The position numbers and the translations under genes were made by a program. 64,000 nucleotides of DNA, from the NCBI RefSeq assembly GCF_004354045.1, contig NZ_SMRT01000005.1:260559-324558 (forward strand). The letters are read 5' to 3'. Positions 56,239-64,000 of the stretch are shown piece by piece. The DNA is from Paenibacillus piri (GTDB lineage: Bacteria; Bacillota; Bacilli; Paenibacillales; NBRC-103111). Under the pieces are notes generated by a model. The model was not told the origin of the DNA and did not search any database. It worked only from the letters and a program-made list of their open reading frames with translations. The number at the start of each line of letters is the position of its first letter. Position 1 is the first letter of the stretch.

Positions 56239-58407
56239 TTGAAAGGAATACTGTCTATACTTAAGGAATGGACAGCCAAGATCAGTAAACGGTTCACGGC
56301 AGGACAAGCTGCGGCAAGCGGCGGGGGAAACAACGGAGCGTCAGAACGGGTGCCCGGATCATTGAAAGGGATGCGGCTGGAAAATCCGATAAAATCCGTA
56401 GGGATGAAATTATTTTTAATTTTTTTGGTCAGCATATTATTTTTTGTACTTACGGTAGGTTTTACTTCCTACAATATTTCCAAAGGCGTTATTCAGAAAA
56501 AGGTTGCGGACGCCTCGGAGCAGACTATTATACAGGCGGGGCAAAAGCTTGATCTGCTATATGGCAATTATGAGGATTTAACGATGCAGCTGCTGCTGGA
56601 TGAAGAAATGAAGAAATTGCTGGCAGCGATCATCGGCTTGGAGAAAAACTCTTTCGATTACTTGCAAACACGGCAAAAAATAGGAGAAAAGCTGAACGTT
56701 TACGCCTATGCCAACAAATCGATCAAGGCGCTTCATTTGTTTGCGATGAACGGGGAGCCGGTCAGCTCCGCGGGCGGCTCGGCGGCCCCGAAGGAAAATG
56801 TCGATAAAGAGGCGTGGTTTAAAAAAATCGTCGACGAGGGCGGCAAGGCGGCATGGCTGGAAACGAAACCGAAAGGCTATTTCGAAACCGCAGGCGCCAC
56901 ACCGACATTCGCTATCGGGCGCGTACTTAAAAATACGACGAACAGCAGTCAGCAAAATGTGCTGTTGATCGAGATCAGTACGGACGTGCTGAGCAAAGAG
57001 CTGACTGAAATCCAAATGGGAGAAGGCGGCCAGACGCTGATTCTTTCACCGGATATGAATGTGGTTTATTCCCAGGATGCGGCATCGTTGGGACAAAAAA
57101 CAAAAATCGACGTTGCAGCCGATTCTTTGGAAGGCGAAAACCACAACATTATGAATGTGAAAAAAGATTTGCAGCTCGTATATTTCAAATCCGGTAAAAC
57201 GGGATGGCATTTAATGGGCGCCATGCCGGTCGAAGAGCTGATCAAGGATGCCAAAATCATATCATACATAACATGGGTGATGGCGTTGATCGCGGCTGTC
57301 ATAGCCGTCGTCATCGGGATCATTGTCGCCAATATGATAGGACGACCGATTATTACGCTTCGCAATCTGATGAAGGATGGCGAGCAGGGGAACCTGACGG
57401 TCCGGATGACAGTGAAATCCCAGGACGAAATCGGCCAGCTGGGCAACAGCTTCAACGAAATGATGCAAAAGATTACGGCGCTGGTGCAGCAGACAAACGT
57501 TTCCGCGCAGGAAGTGCTCTATACCGCTACAGAGCTGTCGGACGCCTCCAAGAAGACGGCTACGTCTGCGAAGGAAATTGCCGTTGCGACCGAAGAAATC
57601 GCCGGCGGCGCATCCAGCCTGGCTGTCGAGTCGGAGCGCGGCAATGAGCTGACTCACAACATCGGCGTGCAAATGAAAGCCGTTGTCGAGGCCAACGTCG
57701 TCATGGGAACCGCCGCATCCGATGTGCAGAAGTCCAGTGAGCAGGGGATACAGTACATGTCCGAGCTGATCAACAAGACGAATGCAACGGAAGCGATGAC
57801 CCGCAACATGGTGGAGAAAGTAGATAATTTGAAAGAAAGCACGCGCTCGATTCGCAAAATTCTTGAAGTGCTGAGCAACGTTTCGAAGCAGACCAATATT
57901 TTGTCGCTCAATGCGACGATTGAAGCGGCCCGCGCAGGCGCGGCCGGCAAAGGATTCATGGTGGTTGCGGACGAAATTCGCAAGCTCGCGGACCAGTCTC
58001 GTCAATCGATCGAAATCGTAGGTACCATTACCGAAACGATTCAAAGAGAAATTGACGAAACCGTCAACGTTCTGTCGACAGCGTATCCGATTTTCCAGGA
58101 GCAGATTGCATCCGTTAAAGAGGCGGATTCGATCTTCAAGCAGGTGCAGACTCACATGGGCGGCTTTATCGGCCAGCTGTCCGAGGTGACGGAATCGATC
58201 AGCAATCTGGATGCGGCGCAGCTTGTTTTGTCCGATGCGATGTCCAACGTGAGCGCCGTGGCGGAGGAGTCTTCGGCTACTTCACAGGAAGTCGCTTCGC
58301 TCAGCTCCGAGCAGATGAATATTAGCGACGGGCTCGTCCGCTTGTCGGACAAGCTGGATCAGCTGTCCAATTCGTTGAAAGACTCGCTCTCCAAATTCGA
58401 GGTTTAA
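56239..58407 (+). CDS. Methyl-accepting chemotaxis protein
   Basis: About 722 aa. Cytosolic N-terminus of some 60 residues, membrane segment 1 (LFLIFLVSILFFVLTVGFTS), a dCache-like sensory domain (NVDKEAWFKKIVDEGGKAAW; LLIEISTDVLSKELTEI; GWHLMGAMPVEELI), membrane segment 2 (VMALIAAVIAVVIGIIVANM), HAMP, and the signalling domain with the hairpin tip ILSLNATIEAARAGAAGKGF and VVADEIRKLADQS. No CheR/CheB pentapeptide tether is evident. Ligand unknown. I start at TTG 56239, behind AAGGTGGTGG; GTG 56227 is the alternative. Its place here is not in the B. subtilis order. Confidence 0.92.
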   Translation: MKGILSILKEWTAKISKRFTAGQAAASGGGNNGASERVPGSLKGMRLENPIKSVGMKLFLIFLVSILFFVLTVGFTSYNISKGVIQKKVADASEQTIIQAGQKLDLLYGNYEDLTMQLLLDEEMKKLLAAIIGLEKNSFDYLQTRQKIGEKLNVYAYANKSIKALHLFAMNGEPVSSAGGSAAPKENVDKEAWFKKIVDEGGKAAWLETKPKGYFETAGATPTFAIGRVLKNTTNSSQQNVLLIEISTDVLSKELTEIQMGEGGQTLILSPDMNVVYSQDAASLGQKTKIDVAADSLEGENHNIMNVKKDLQLVYFKSGKTGWHLMGAMPVEELIKDAKIISYITWVMALIAAVIAVVIGIIVANMIGRPIITLRNLMKDGEQGNLTVRMTVKSQDEIGQLGNSFNEMMQKITALVQQTNVSAQEVLYTATELSDASKKTATSAKEIAVATEEIAGGASSLAVESERGNELTHNIGVQMKAVVEANVVMGTAASDVQKSSEQGIQYMSELINKTNATEAMTRNMVEKVDNLKESTRSIRKILEVLSNVSKQTNILSLNATIEAARAGAAGKGFMVVADEIRKLADQSRQSIEIVGTITETIQREIDETVNVLSTAYPIFQEQIASVKEADSIFKQVQTHMGGFIGQLSEVTESISNLDAAQLVLSDAMSNVSAVAEESSATSQEVASLSSEQMNISDGLVRLSDKLDQLSNSLKDSLSKFEV

Positions 58408-58456
58408 AAGGGACGCGGCTCGGAGTGATATTCCGGTTACTATACTATTCGAACGA

Positions 58457-58504
58457 AACAATCTTTTTCATGGCGTACTTGCCGTGAAAAAGATTGTTTT
58501 TTAT
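58457..58504 (+). terminator. Terminator after the chemoreceptor gene
   Basis: AACAATCTTTTTCA / TGAAAAAGATTGTT perfect 14-bp stem followed by a T-run. Confidence 0.9.
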
Positions 58505-58676
58505 TTGCCGATTCCCTCTTCATGCACAAACGAAGCTTATACATGAAGGACGCCGCAATTGTTTTCCGATGCGCCTCGCCGCAAAAAGCTTATAAAAACC
58601 GGGCGGCTTATTGTTTGAGCGGTCCGGCAGCCGATCATAATGATACTGTAACGGAAAAAGCGAAAGGGTGCCCGGT

Positions 58677-60482
58677 ATGAACCATGAGAAGCCGCTTAAA
58701 AAGCATCGTTTATTTTATATTTTGCTTATAATCGTTTCGCTGCTGGTCGTTTTAAACATCCGGCTGTTTTGGATTCAAGTGGCGGCAAGCCGCAGTTGGA
58801 CGAGCAGGGGGATCGACCTGGTGGAAAATTCGGTTATTCAACGGGAACAAGGGATTGTGCTGGACAGCGGCCGCGGCGATTTCTATGACCGCAGCGGGCA
58901 GCCTCTGACCGGCCGGGAAATTCCAGTTCTGACCGTGTTTCCGGTACATCAGGATAAAGGAAAGGCCGGTAAGGAGTTAAACAGGCGGATCGCGGATATT
59001 TTGCATGTGCCGGAGTCCGTATGGATACAGTTTGTCGGGCCGTTGAAGTCTCCTCGGGTGTGGAGCGTCGATGGAGCGGAGGTCGCTTTAAACGAACGGC
59101 AAATCGCACAAATATCGGAACTGGGGCTGCCCCAGCTGGCCGTTACCCGCTTGAAGCAGCGTTATGCGGATTCGCAGCTCGCGAGCCAAGTGATCGGCTT
59201 CATCGGACAAGATCCGAACCGGATTACCCGGCAGTATACGGACCAGATCCATCGCGGGGAGCTTCAGCTGACGAGCAAAATTGGCGGGGCCGGGCTGGAG
59301 AAAACGTTCGAGCCGTGGCTGCAGGGAATCGGGGCGACTTCGGTGTCGCTGTTTACGGATGCGGCCAAGCACCCGCTTCCAGGTCTCGATGCGCGCATCG
59401 TAACGCCGCAGAACGGCTACTATCCGGTGAAGGTGGTCACGACACTGGATACGGCGGTCCAGCGCAAGATCGAGCAGGCGATGGACGCTTTGCAAATTCG
59501 CGATGGCGCCGTCGTCGTTCTGGATGCAGCCAACGCGGATATCGTCGCGATGGCCAGCCGTCCCGATTTTAACCCGCAGCACGTCGATCTGCAGCAGGGC
59601 GCATGGCGCAACCGGGCGTTGAAATCGGCGGCGCCCGGGTCAATTTTTAAAACCGTGACTGCGGCCGCCGCTTTGGAGGAGCGCGCGGTCAAGCCTGACG
59701 ACATGTTCGAATGCACCGGCGAGTTGGGCAAATACGGGCTAACCTGCTGGAATAAACAAGGCCACGGCCGGATCAGCTTCCGGGAAGGATATGCGCAATC
59801 CTGCAATATTGTGTTTGCGAAAATAGCCGAAAAGCTGAAGGGAGCGACGATGGAAGAGTACGCCCGCAAGCTCGGCTTAACGGTTCCGGTTGGCTGGCAG
59901 GGAGATTTCATGCAGGCGTCGGACTTCCGGGAACTGGATGCGGAGGAAGGCGGGCAAGTATTTGCCGGATCGACTCCGAAGGAGGATGGAGGGGTAAAGG
60001 CGCAGTCGGCGATCGGCCAGCGCGATGTCATGATCACTCCGCTGGAGGCCGCCAACATGGTTGTGACGCTGCTCCGGCAAGGAAAGGTGCTGTCGCCGCG
60101 GATCGTGAAGGAGGTCCGATTCCAAAACGGCAGGCTGATGGAAGCGTTCGCCGAGAAGCGGGTCGGCGGCTTGCCGGGCGGTATTTCGGCGGGAACAGCG
60201 AAGACGCTGCTGTCCTGGATGGACGATGTGGTGGATCATGGAACCGGGAAATCGCTGCAATCCGCCAAGTGGTCGCTCGCAGGGAAATCCGGCACGGCGC
60301 AGGTGACGGATAAAAGCGGCAGCCCCCGCGTCAATCAATGGTTCATCGGCTACGGCCCGACGGAGCATCCGGCGTATGCGGCGGCTGTTATGGTCGGAGG
60401 CATGCCGGAAACGGCAGCGAATAAATCGCTGCCGTTGTTCAAGGAAGTGATGGATATATTGGCGTCGTCCGCCGTTCAATGA
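58677..60482 (+). CDS. Class B penicillin-binding protein (PBP2/PbpI-like transpeptidase)
   Basis: 601 aa. One membrane anchor (LFYILLIIVSLLVVLNIRLF), PBP dimerisation domain (RGDFYDRSGQPLTGREIPVL; GGAGLEKTFEPWLQG), then the transpeptidase: SxxK in APGSIFKT, SxN as SCN in YAQSCNIVFAKIA, and KSGT in LAGKSGTAQVTDK. Crosslinks peptidoglycan outside the membrane. Corresponds by position to B. subtilis yrrR (pbpI), which is sporulation-linked. ATG 58677 follows AAAGGGTG; GTG 58668 is inside that site. Its end overlaps the convergent kinase gene by 7 nt. Confidence 0.9.
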   Translation: MNHEKPLKKHRLFYILLIIVSLLVVLNIRLFWIQVAASRSWTSRGIDLVENSVIQREQGIVLDSGRGDFYDRSGQPLTGREIPVLTVFPVHQDKGKAGKELNRRIADILHVPESVWIQFVGPLKSPRVWSVDGAEVALNERQIAQISELGLPQLAVTRLKQRYADSQLASQVIGFIGQDPNRITRQYTDQIHRGELQLTSKIGGAGLEKTFEPWLQGIGATSVSLFTDAAKHPLPGLDARIVTPQNGYYPVKVVTTLDTAVQRKIEQAMDALQIRDGAVVVLDAANADIVAMASRPDFNPQHVDLQQGAWRNRALKSAAPGSIFKTVTAAAALEERAVKPDDMFECTGELGKYGLTCWNKQGHGRISFREGYAQSCNIVFAKIAEKLKGATMEEYARKLGLTVPVGWQGDFMQASDFRELDAEEGGQVFAGSTPKEDGGVKAQSAIGQRDVMITPLEAANMVVTLLRQGKVLSPRIVKEVRFQNGRLMEAFAEKRVGGLPGGISAGTAKTLLSWMDDVVDHGTGKSLQSAKWSLAGKSGTAQVTDKSGSPRVNQWFIGYGPTEHPAYAAAVMVGGMPETAANKSLPLFKEVMDILASSAVQ

Positions 60483-61765
60483 AAGGATGCGGGAGACAGC
60501 GAAGGGAGCATTAGCGAAAAGCAGGTGCCTTTGCCGACTTCGCTGGTCACGTCGATTTTCCCCTGAAAAGTTTGAATCGCTTTGTATGTAACCATCATGC
60601 CAAGCCCGGTGCCTTTATTGCGTGTGGAATAAAAGGGCGTTCCCAGCCTGCGGATTTCCTCCGGCGTCATTCCGACGCCGTGATCGATAATGTCGATGCA
60701 CACATAGTCAGCCTGTACGGCGGCATTTATTTTCAGTTTGCCGCCTCCGGGCATAGCTTCGATGCCGTTTTTACACAGCTGGACGATGCACTGGACAAAT
60801 TTTTCTTTATTGACGCTAATAAACAGCCGCTCGTCCATCTCCGCCACTACTTCAACCTTGCTCAAGGAAGCATAGGAGAGAATCGACTGGATCGCCTGCT
60901 GAATCAACGGTTTGGCGTCTAACAGCTCGATTGACTCCAGATGAGGCTTGGCAAATGCCAAATAATTGGTAATCATCGCCTGCGCTTTGTCTATTTCTTC
61001 TATGACCATTTGCGTGTAAATTTGCCGTTTTTCCTCATTGATGCCGGGCTGCTTCAGCATTTGCATAAAGCCGCGGGCAACGGTCATCGGATTGCGGATT
61101 TCATGGGCGAACGATGCGGCCAGCCCGCTTAGCGCGTCCATTTTTTCACTTTGCTGATACTGCCTGCGGAGGCTGAGGTTCGTTTTAAACTGTTCGATGA
61201 TCCAGATAGCCAAGCTGAGTGTAACACTGTGAATGCAGCTGAACAATCCGAAAAAAGCTATTGTGCTCCAGGTGATCGGGATGTTTTCCCACAGCAAAGT
61301 GAGGAAAGCCGGAATGGAAACGATGATGCCGCTGATAAAGCCGGCGGCGGCGGCAAACAGAACGTTGCGGAGCTTGCTCTGACCGGTGATGAACGGCTTG
61401 CATAGCGATATGAAGATCATGGTTGCGACGATGCAGACGACAGACATCAGGCAAGCAGCCAAGCTCCCGCCCAAATAGAAACGGAATGCCAGTATCGCAG
61501 CAGCCGCAAACCATGCGGATTTCCGACCGGCATACAGGATGAGGATGACCAGTGGAACGCCCCGCAAATCGTACACGTGCCCGGGAGACAGCTCCAGGCC
61601 CATCGCAATGCACAGCAGCGACGCGATAGTGCACAGTATCGTTATAATCTGCCGGTTGACGATCTGTTGAAATTTATGGACGCGGTCTATCCAAAACACA
61701 TGGTACAGCATGACCGGCATAATGATAATCAACATGTTTAAAAGCAAATGCCGCAAAATGTTCAA
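60476..61765 (-). CDS. Sensor histidine kinase, KinB-like (orphan)
   Basis: 429 aa. Six N-terminal membrane segments of the 5TMR-LYT type (LRGVPLVILILYAGRKSAWF; FAAAAGFISGIIVSIPAFLT). H-box GLAASFAHEIRNPMTVARGF, N-box IVQLCKNGIEAMPGGGKL, G1 DIIDHGVGMTPEEI, and G2 NKGTGLGMMVTYKAI. No response regulator is adjacent, as for phosphorelay kinases such as KinB that feed Spo0F. A role in sporulation initiation is inference. Convergent with, and overlapping, the PBP gene. Confidence 0.88.
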   Translation of the reverse strand: MNILRHLLLNMLIIIMPVMLYHVFWIDRVHKFQQIVNRQIITILCTIASLLCIAMGLELSPGHVYDLRGVPLVILILYAGRKSAWFAAAAILAFRFYLGGSLAACLMSVVCIVATMIFISLCKPFITGQSKLRNVLFAAAAGFISGIIVSIPAFLTLLWENIPITWSTIAFFGLFSCIHSVTLSLAIWIIEQFKTNLSLRRQYQQSEKMDALSGLAASFAHEIRNPMTVARGFMQMLKQPGINEEKRQIYTQMVIEEIDKAQAMITNYLAFAKPHLESIELLDAKPLIQQAIQSILSYASLSKVEVVAEMDERLFISVNKEKFVQCIVQLCKNGIEAMPGGGKLKINAAVQADYVCIDIIDHGVGMTPEEIRRLGTPFYSTRNKGTGLGMMVTYKAIQTFQGKIDVTSEVGKGTCFSLMLPSLSPASFH

Positions 61766-61931
61766 GACAGTAGGACCACCTTATTGTCAACAATGTAAAA
61801 ACTTCGGACGTGTCTAATTCTTACATCCGTATTCGACACAATTTTTCAATTTCCTACTTAATCCAACAAAAAACCTTTCTACCTCATGAAAATGTTCCTG
61901 GGTAAAAAGGTTCTGATTCGTGTATGATGAT

Positions 61932-62981
61932 CTAAATCTTCGTAAGCGGAATGCGCCACTCGGCGGATTCAATCCAGGAACGATCGCTGAATTCGCGGCC
62001 GCGCAGCACGACCTGATGCGGGTAAACCTGTACATACAACCCTTGCGCCGGATTGGACGAGCTGCCCGGAACGGAGCGTGTCCGGCCAACGGAAGCATTG
62101 TTGATCCAATGAAACGAATTTTCCGCGTTATAATGCTCCTCGCCGACAAAATTGCGGTGGCTATGACCGGAGAGTACAAACACATTGCGGTAAGGCTCGA
62201 GAATCGCTCTGAATTGCTTGGCCCGGATCAAGCGGTGGGATTGACCGTCCGTACCCGGCGCAGGCAGCGGCTGATGAATAAAGATGATTGCGGGCCGGCC
62301 GTCTTCATGGACTTTCATTATTTGCTGCAGCCATTCAAGCTGTTCATCCGAATACCAGGCGCCTTCGCCGACCTCCGGTTTTTCCTGCACATAGCATTCC
62401 TGCGACATCATAATCAGATGAACGCCATTGATCCATGCATCGATGTAAGCTTTTTTGTTGTAGTAGGCCATGAACGTAATAAATCGGTCGCGGGCCATCT
62501 TGTCGGTTTTGCCATTCGGCATCGTTTCGGTAGAAAAGGCTCCTTTCGAAGTTAGCCATATGTCATAATAATCATGGTTGCCCATATTGGCGTAAAGCTG
62601 CGGAAGCTTGTAGTCGTTCAAAATCGTCTTCAGCAGCTTGTAATCGCTTGCTCTTCCGAAATCGGTCAGATCGCCGCCGAGCACAACGGTATCAAGCGGC
62701 GTTTCCCATTCGGCAATGTCCTTCAGCGCCATGTGGAGCTTATCCGTCATGGACGATTCCCCGACCGAGATGTGAAGGTCGCTCAGCAGAAAGAAGGACA
62801 AGAGAGGCTCTTTGGCCGCCTCCTCGACAGGGAGAGCCGGACCGGGTACAGCCTTACCCGCTTCAAACTCGGTCTCTGCGGCCACCATCCAACGCCGGAC
62901 AAAGGGGATCGAAGCGGACGCTCCGGCCGATAAAAAGGCGAGGGACATTAATAATTTTTTGACAAAACTTCTCCGGTTCAT
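61932..62981 (-). CDS. Exported metallophosphoesterase
   Basis: 349 aa. N-terminus MNRRSFVKKLLMSLAFLSAG looks like a twin-arginine or lipoprotein-free signal peptide (RRSFVKK). Calcineurin-like metal motifs: FFLLSDLHIS, VVLGGDLTDFG, ANMGNHDYYD, IFIHQPLP and LSGHSHRNFVG. The C-terminal part is a beta-rich domain ending WIESAEWRIPL. Substrate unknown. ATG 62981 preferred over GTG 62999 because the RR motif then sits near the start; the ribosome site GGGTG is modest. Confidence 0.85.
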   Translation of the reverse strand: MNRRSFVKKLLMSLAFLSAGASASIPFVRRWMVAAETEFEAGKAVPGPALPVEEAAKEPLLSFFLLSDLHISVGESSMTDKLHMALKDIAEWETPLDTVVLGGDLTDFGRASDYKLLKTILNDYKLPQLYANMGNHDYYDIWLTSKGAFSTETMPNGKTDKMARDRFITFMAYYNKKAYIDAWINGVHLIMMSQECYVQEKPEVGEGAWYSDEQLEWLQQIMKVHEDGRPAIIFIHQPLPAPGTDGQSHRLIRAKQFRAILEPYRNVFVLSGHSHRNFVGEEHYNAENSFHWINNASVGRTRSVPGSSSNPAQGLYVQVYPHQVVLRGREFSDRSWIESAEWRIPLTKI

Positions 62982-63330
62982 AAATGCGTTATCACCCACT
63001 CTGTAAAATGCTGCGTAAAGCTGATTGTAACTGGATTAATTATACCTTGCGGGCCGCGGGTTCACAACATATTTCGGCATGAAACGGGGGGCTTGCGGAA
63101 CTGTATCCGCAGCGGAAGCAAACGAATAATCGCGCGGGAAATCGCAGCTCGCGGACAGGCGCTGAAACAACGGTGGCTTCGACTCCCGCTTATACCGGAT
63201 TATCGGTCTGGATATCGGGCGTTGGGGCAAATTAGATTGTTTTTTGATCCGTCTCTTCGTTAATGAAATCGCTCCTAATATGCATTATGATAACAATGAA
63301 GGAGATTTTGATACGGAGAGGAGACTTACG

Positions 63331-64000
63331 GTGAAATATCGAATAATTCCGAATACCGATTTGAACGCATCGATCATCTGCCTGGGCACCTCGAACCTCG
63401 GCACCCCGATCGGGGAACGGGAATCGTCCGGGATCGTTGATGCTTATGCGGATTGTGGCGGCAATTTCCTCGATACGGCCGAAGTGTATGCGAACTGGCT
63501 GCCTGTCGAACCGAACAGCAGCGAACGGTTTATCGGCAAGTGGATGAAGGAAAGAGGAAGCCGCAGCCGGATGGTGCTGGCGACAAAGGGCGGACATCCG
63601 CGGCTCGAAACGCCTGCGGTCTCGAGGCTGTCCGACAGTGAAATTCGCGACGATATCGAAGGAAGCTTGCAGCGTCTGCAAACGGACTATATCGATCTTT
63701 ATTATTTGCACCGCGACGATCCGAACCGTCCGGTCGAGCTGATCGTCGAACTGCTGGAGGAACAGGTCAGAAAAGGAAATATCCGCCACTATGCCTGCTC
63801 CAACTGGTCGCTGGACCGTATGGAGCAAGCTAGGCAGTATGCGGCGAAGCAAGGTTATACCGGTTTTGCGGCCGCAAGCAATCTGTGGAATTTAGGCGAC
63901 GTTAGTCCCGGCGCCATTCAAGATCCGTCCATGGTGGCGACGGACCGGGAGCTGATCGTTTGGCATGCCGAAACGGGGATGCCGCTCATTCCGTACAGCT
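63331..64000 (+). CDS. Aldo/keto reductase (3' end outside window)
   Basis: 223 codons seen, open at the window end. NADPH-dependent carbonyl reductase family. Catalytic tetrad: Asp and Tyr in FLDTAEVYANW, Lys in LATKGGHPRL, His in DLYYLHRDDP. Also RKGNIRHYACSNWSLDRM. The N-terminus MKYRIIPNTDLNASIICLGT is typical. GTG start with GAGGAG 7 nt upstream. The 331-bp gap before it (63000-63330) shows no gene or clear structure. Confidence 0.9.
   Translation, partial: MKYRIIPNTDLNASIICLGTSNLGTPIGERESSGIVDAYADCGGNFLDTAEVYANWLPVEPNSSERFIGKWMKERGSRSRMVLATKGGHPRLETPAVSRLSDSEIRDDIEGSLQRLQTDYIDLYYLHRDDPNRPVELIVELLEEQVRKGNIRHYACSNWSLDRMEQARQYAAKQGYTGFAAASNLWNLGDVSPGAIQDPSMVATDRELIVWHAETGMPLIPYS

Overview
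The window reads as a chromosome segment of an endospore-forming Firmicute of the Paenibacillus type. The gene order is the B. subtilis yrb/yrv/yrr order: safA - bofC - ruv - queA - tgt - yajC - yrzE - yrbG - spoVB - comN - secD/secF - recJ - apt - relA - dtd - hisS - aspS - tcdA - rarA - cymR - iscS - yrrD - yrrI - alaS - ireB - ruvX - DUF1292 - mltG - trhP1 - trhP2 - pbpI. Paenibacillus-like departures are a ruvC gene in front of ruvAB, separate secD and secF genes, and mnmA turned around relative to cymR-iscS. Assignments come from reading protein motifs and synteny; no database search was run.

Layout. 1-2.2 kb: the 3' end of a repetitive SafA/ExsA-like spore coat gene, then bofC. 2.4-9.6 kb: ruvCAB, a SpoIID/LytB-domain protein, queA, tgt, yajC. 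9.7-15.8 kb: a YrzE-like and a DUF421 membrane protein, a SpoVB-like flippase, comN, secD, secF. 15.9-20 kb: a cation-efflux protein, recJ, apt. 20.1-26.3 kb: an accessory spore-coat island between apt and relA, with two CotH-type kinases, two CotB-like proteins and two Ser/Lys/Arg/Gly low-complexity proteins. 26.4-36.2 kb: relA, dtd, a small ORF, a membrane-anchored FAD oxidoreductase, a T-box-controlled hisS, aspS, tcdA. 36.6-46.1 kb: rarA, a CorC/HlyC-type membrane protein, mnmA, cymR, iscS, a PRC-barrel protein, a zinc ribbon, an AI-2E transporter, an ArsB/NhaD transporter. 46.1-54.4 kb: T-box-controlled alaS, ireB, ruvX, two DUF1292 genes, mltG, trhP1, trhP2. 54.4-56.2 kb: mobile-element debris with two large covarying RNA structures. 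56.2-64 kb: a chemoreceptor, a class B PBP, a KinB-like histidine kinase, a metallophosphoesterase, and the 5' part of an aldo/keto reductase.

The most interesting region is 20.1-26.3 kb. CotH is known to phosphorylate Ser residues in the repetitive basic parts of CotB and CotG. Here two CotH paralogues flank two CotB-fold proteins and two unusual Ser-rich basic proteins, one of them about 200 residues of nearly pure Gly-Ser-Lys/Arg. The block is bracketed by ~40-bp direct repeats, so it looks like a self-contained coat-phosphorylation cassette. The second strong signal is the pair of elements at 55.17-55.40 and 55.71-55.92 kb. Their stems are kept by compensatory changes, they follow IS91-like transposase fragments, and they could be mobile-element non-coding RNAs. 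A 118-bp three-hairpin repeat occurs at 1.2 and 54.4 kb.
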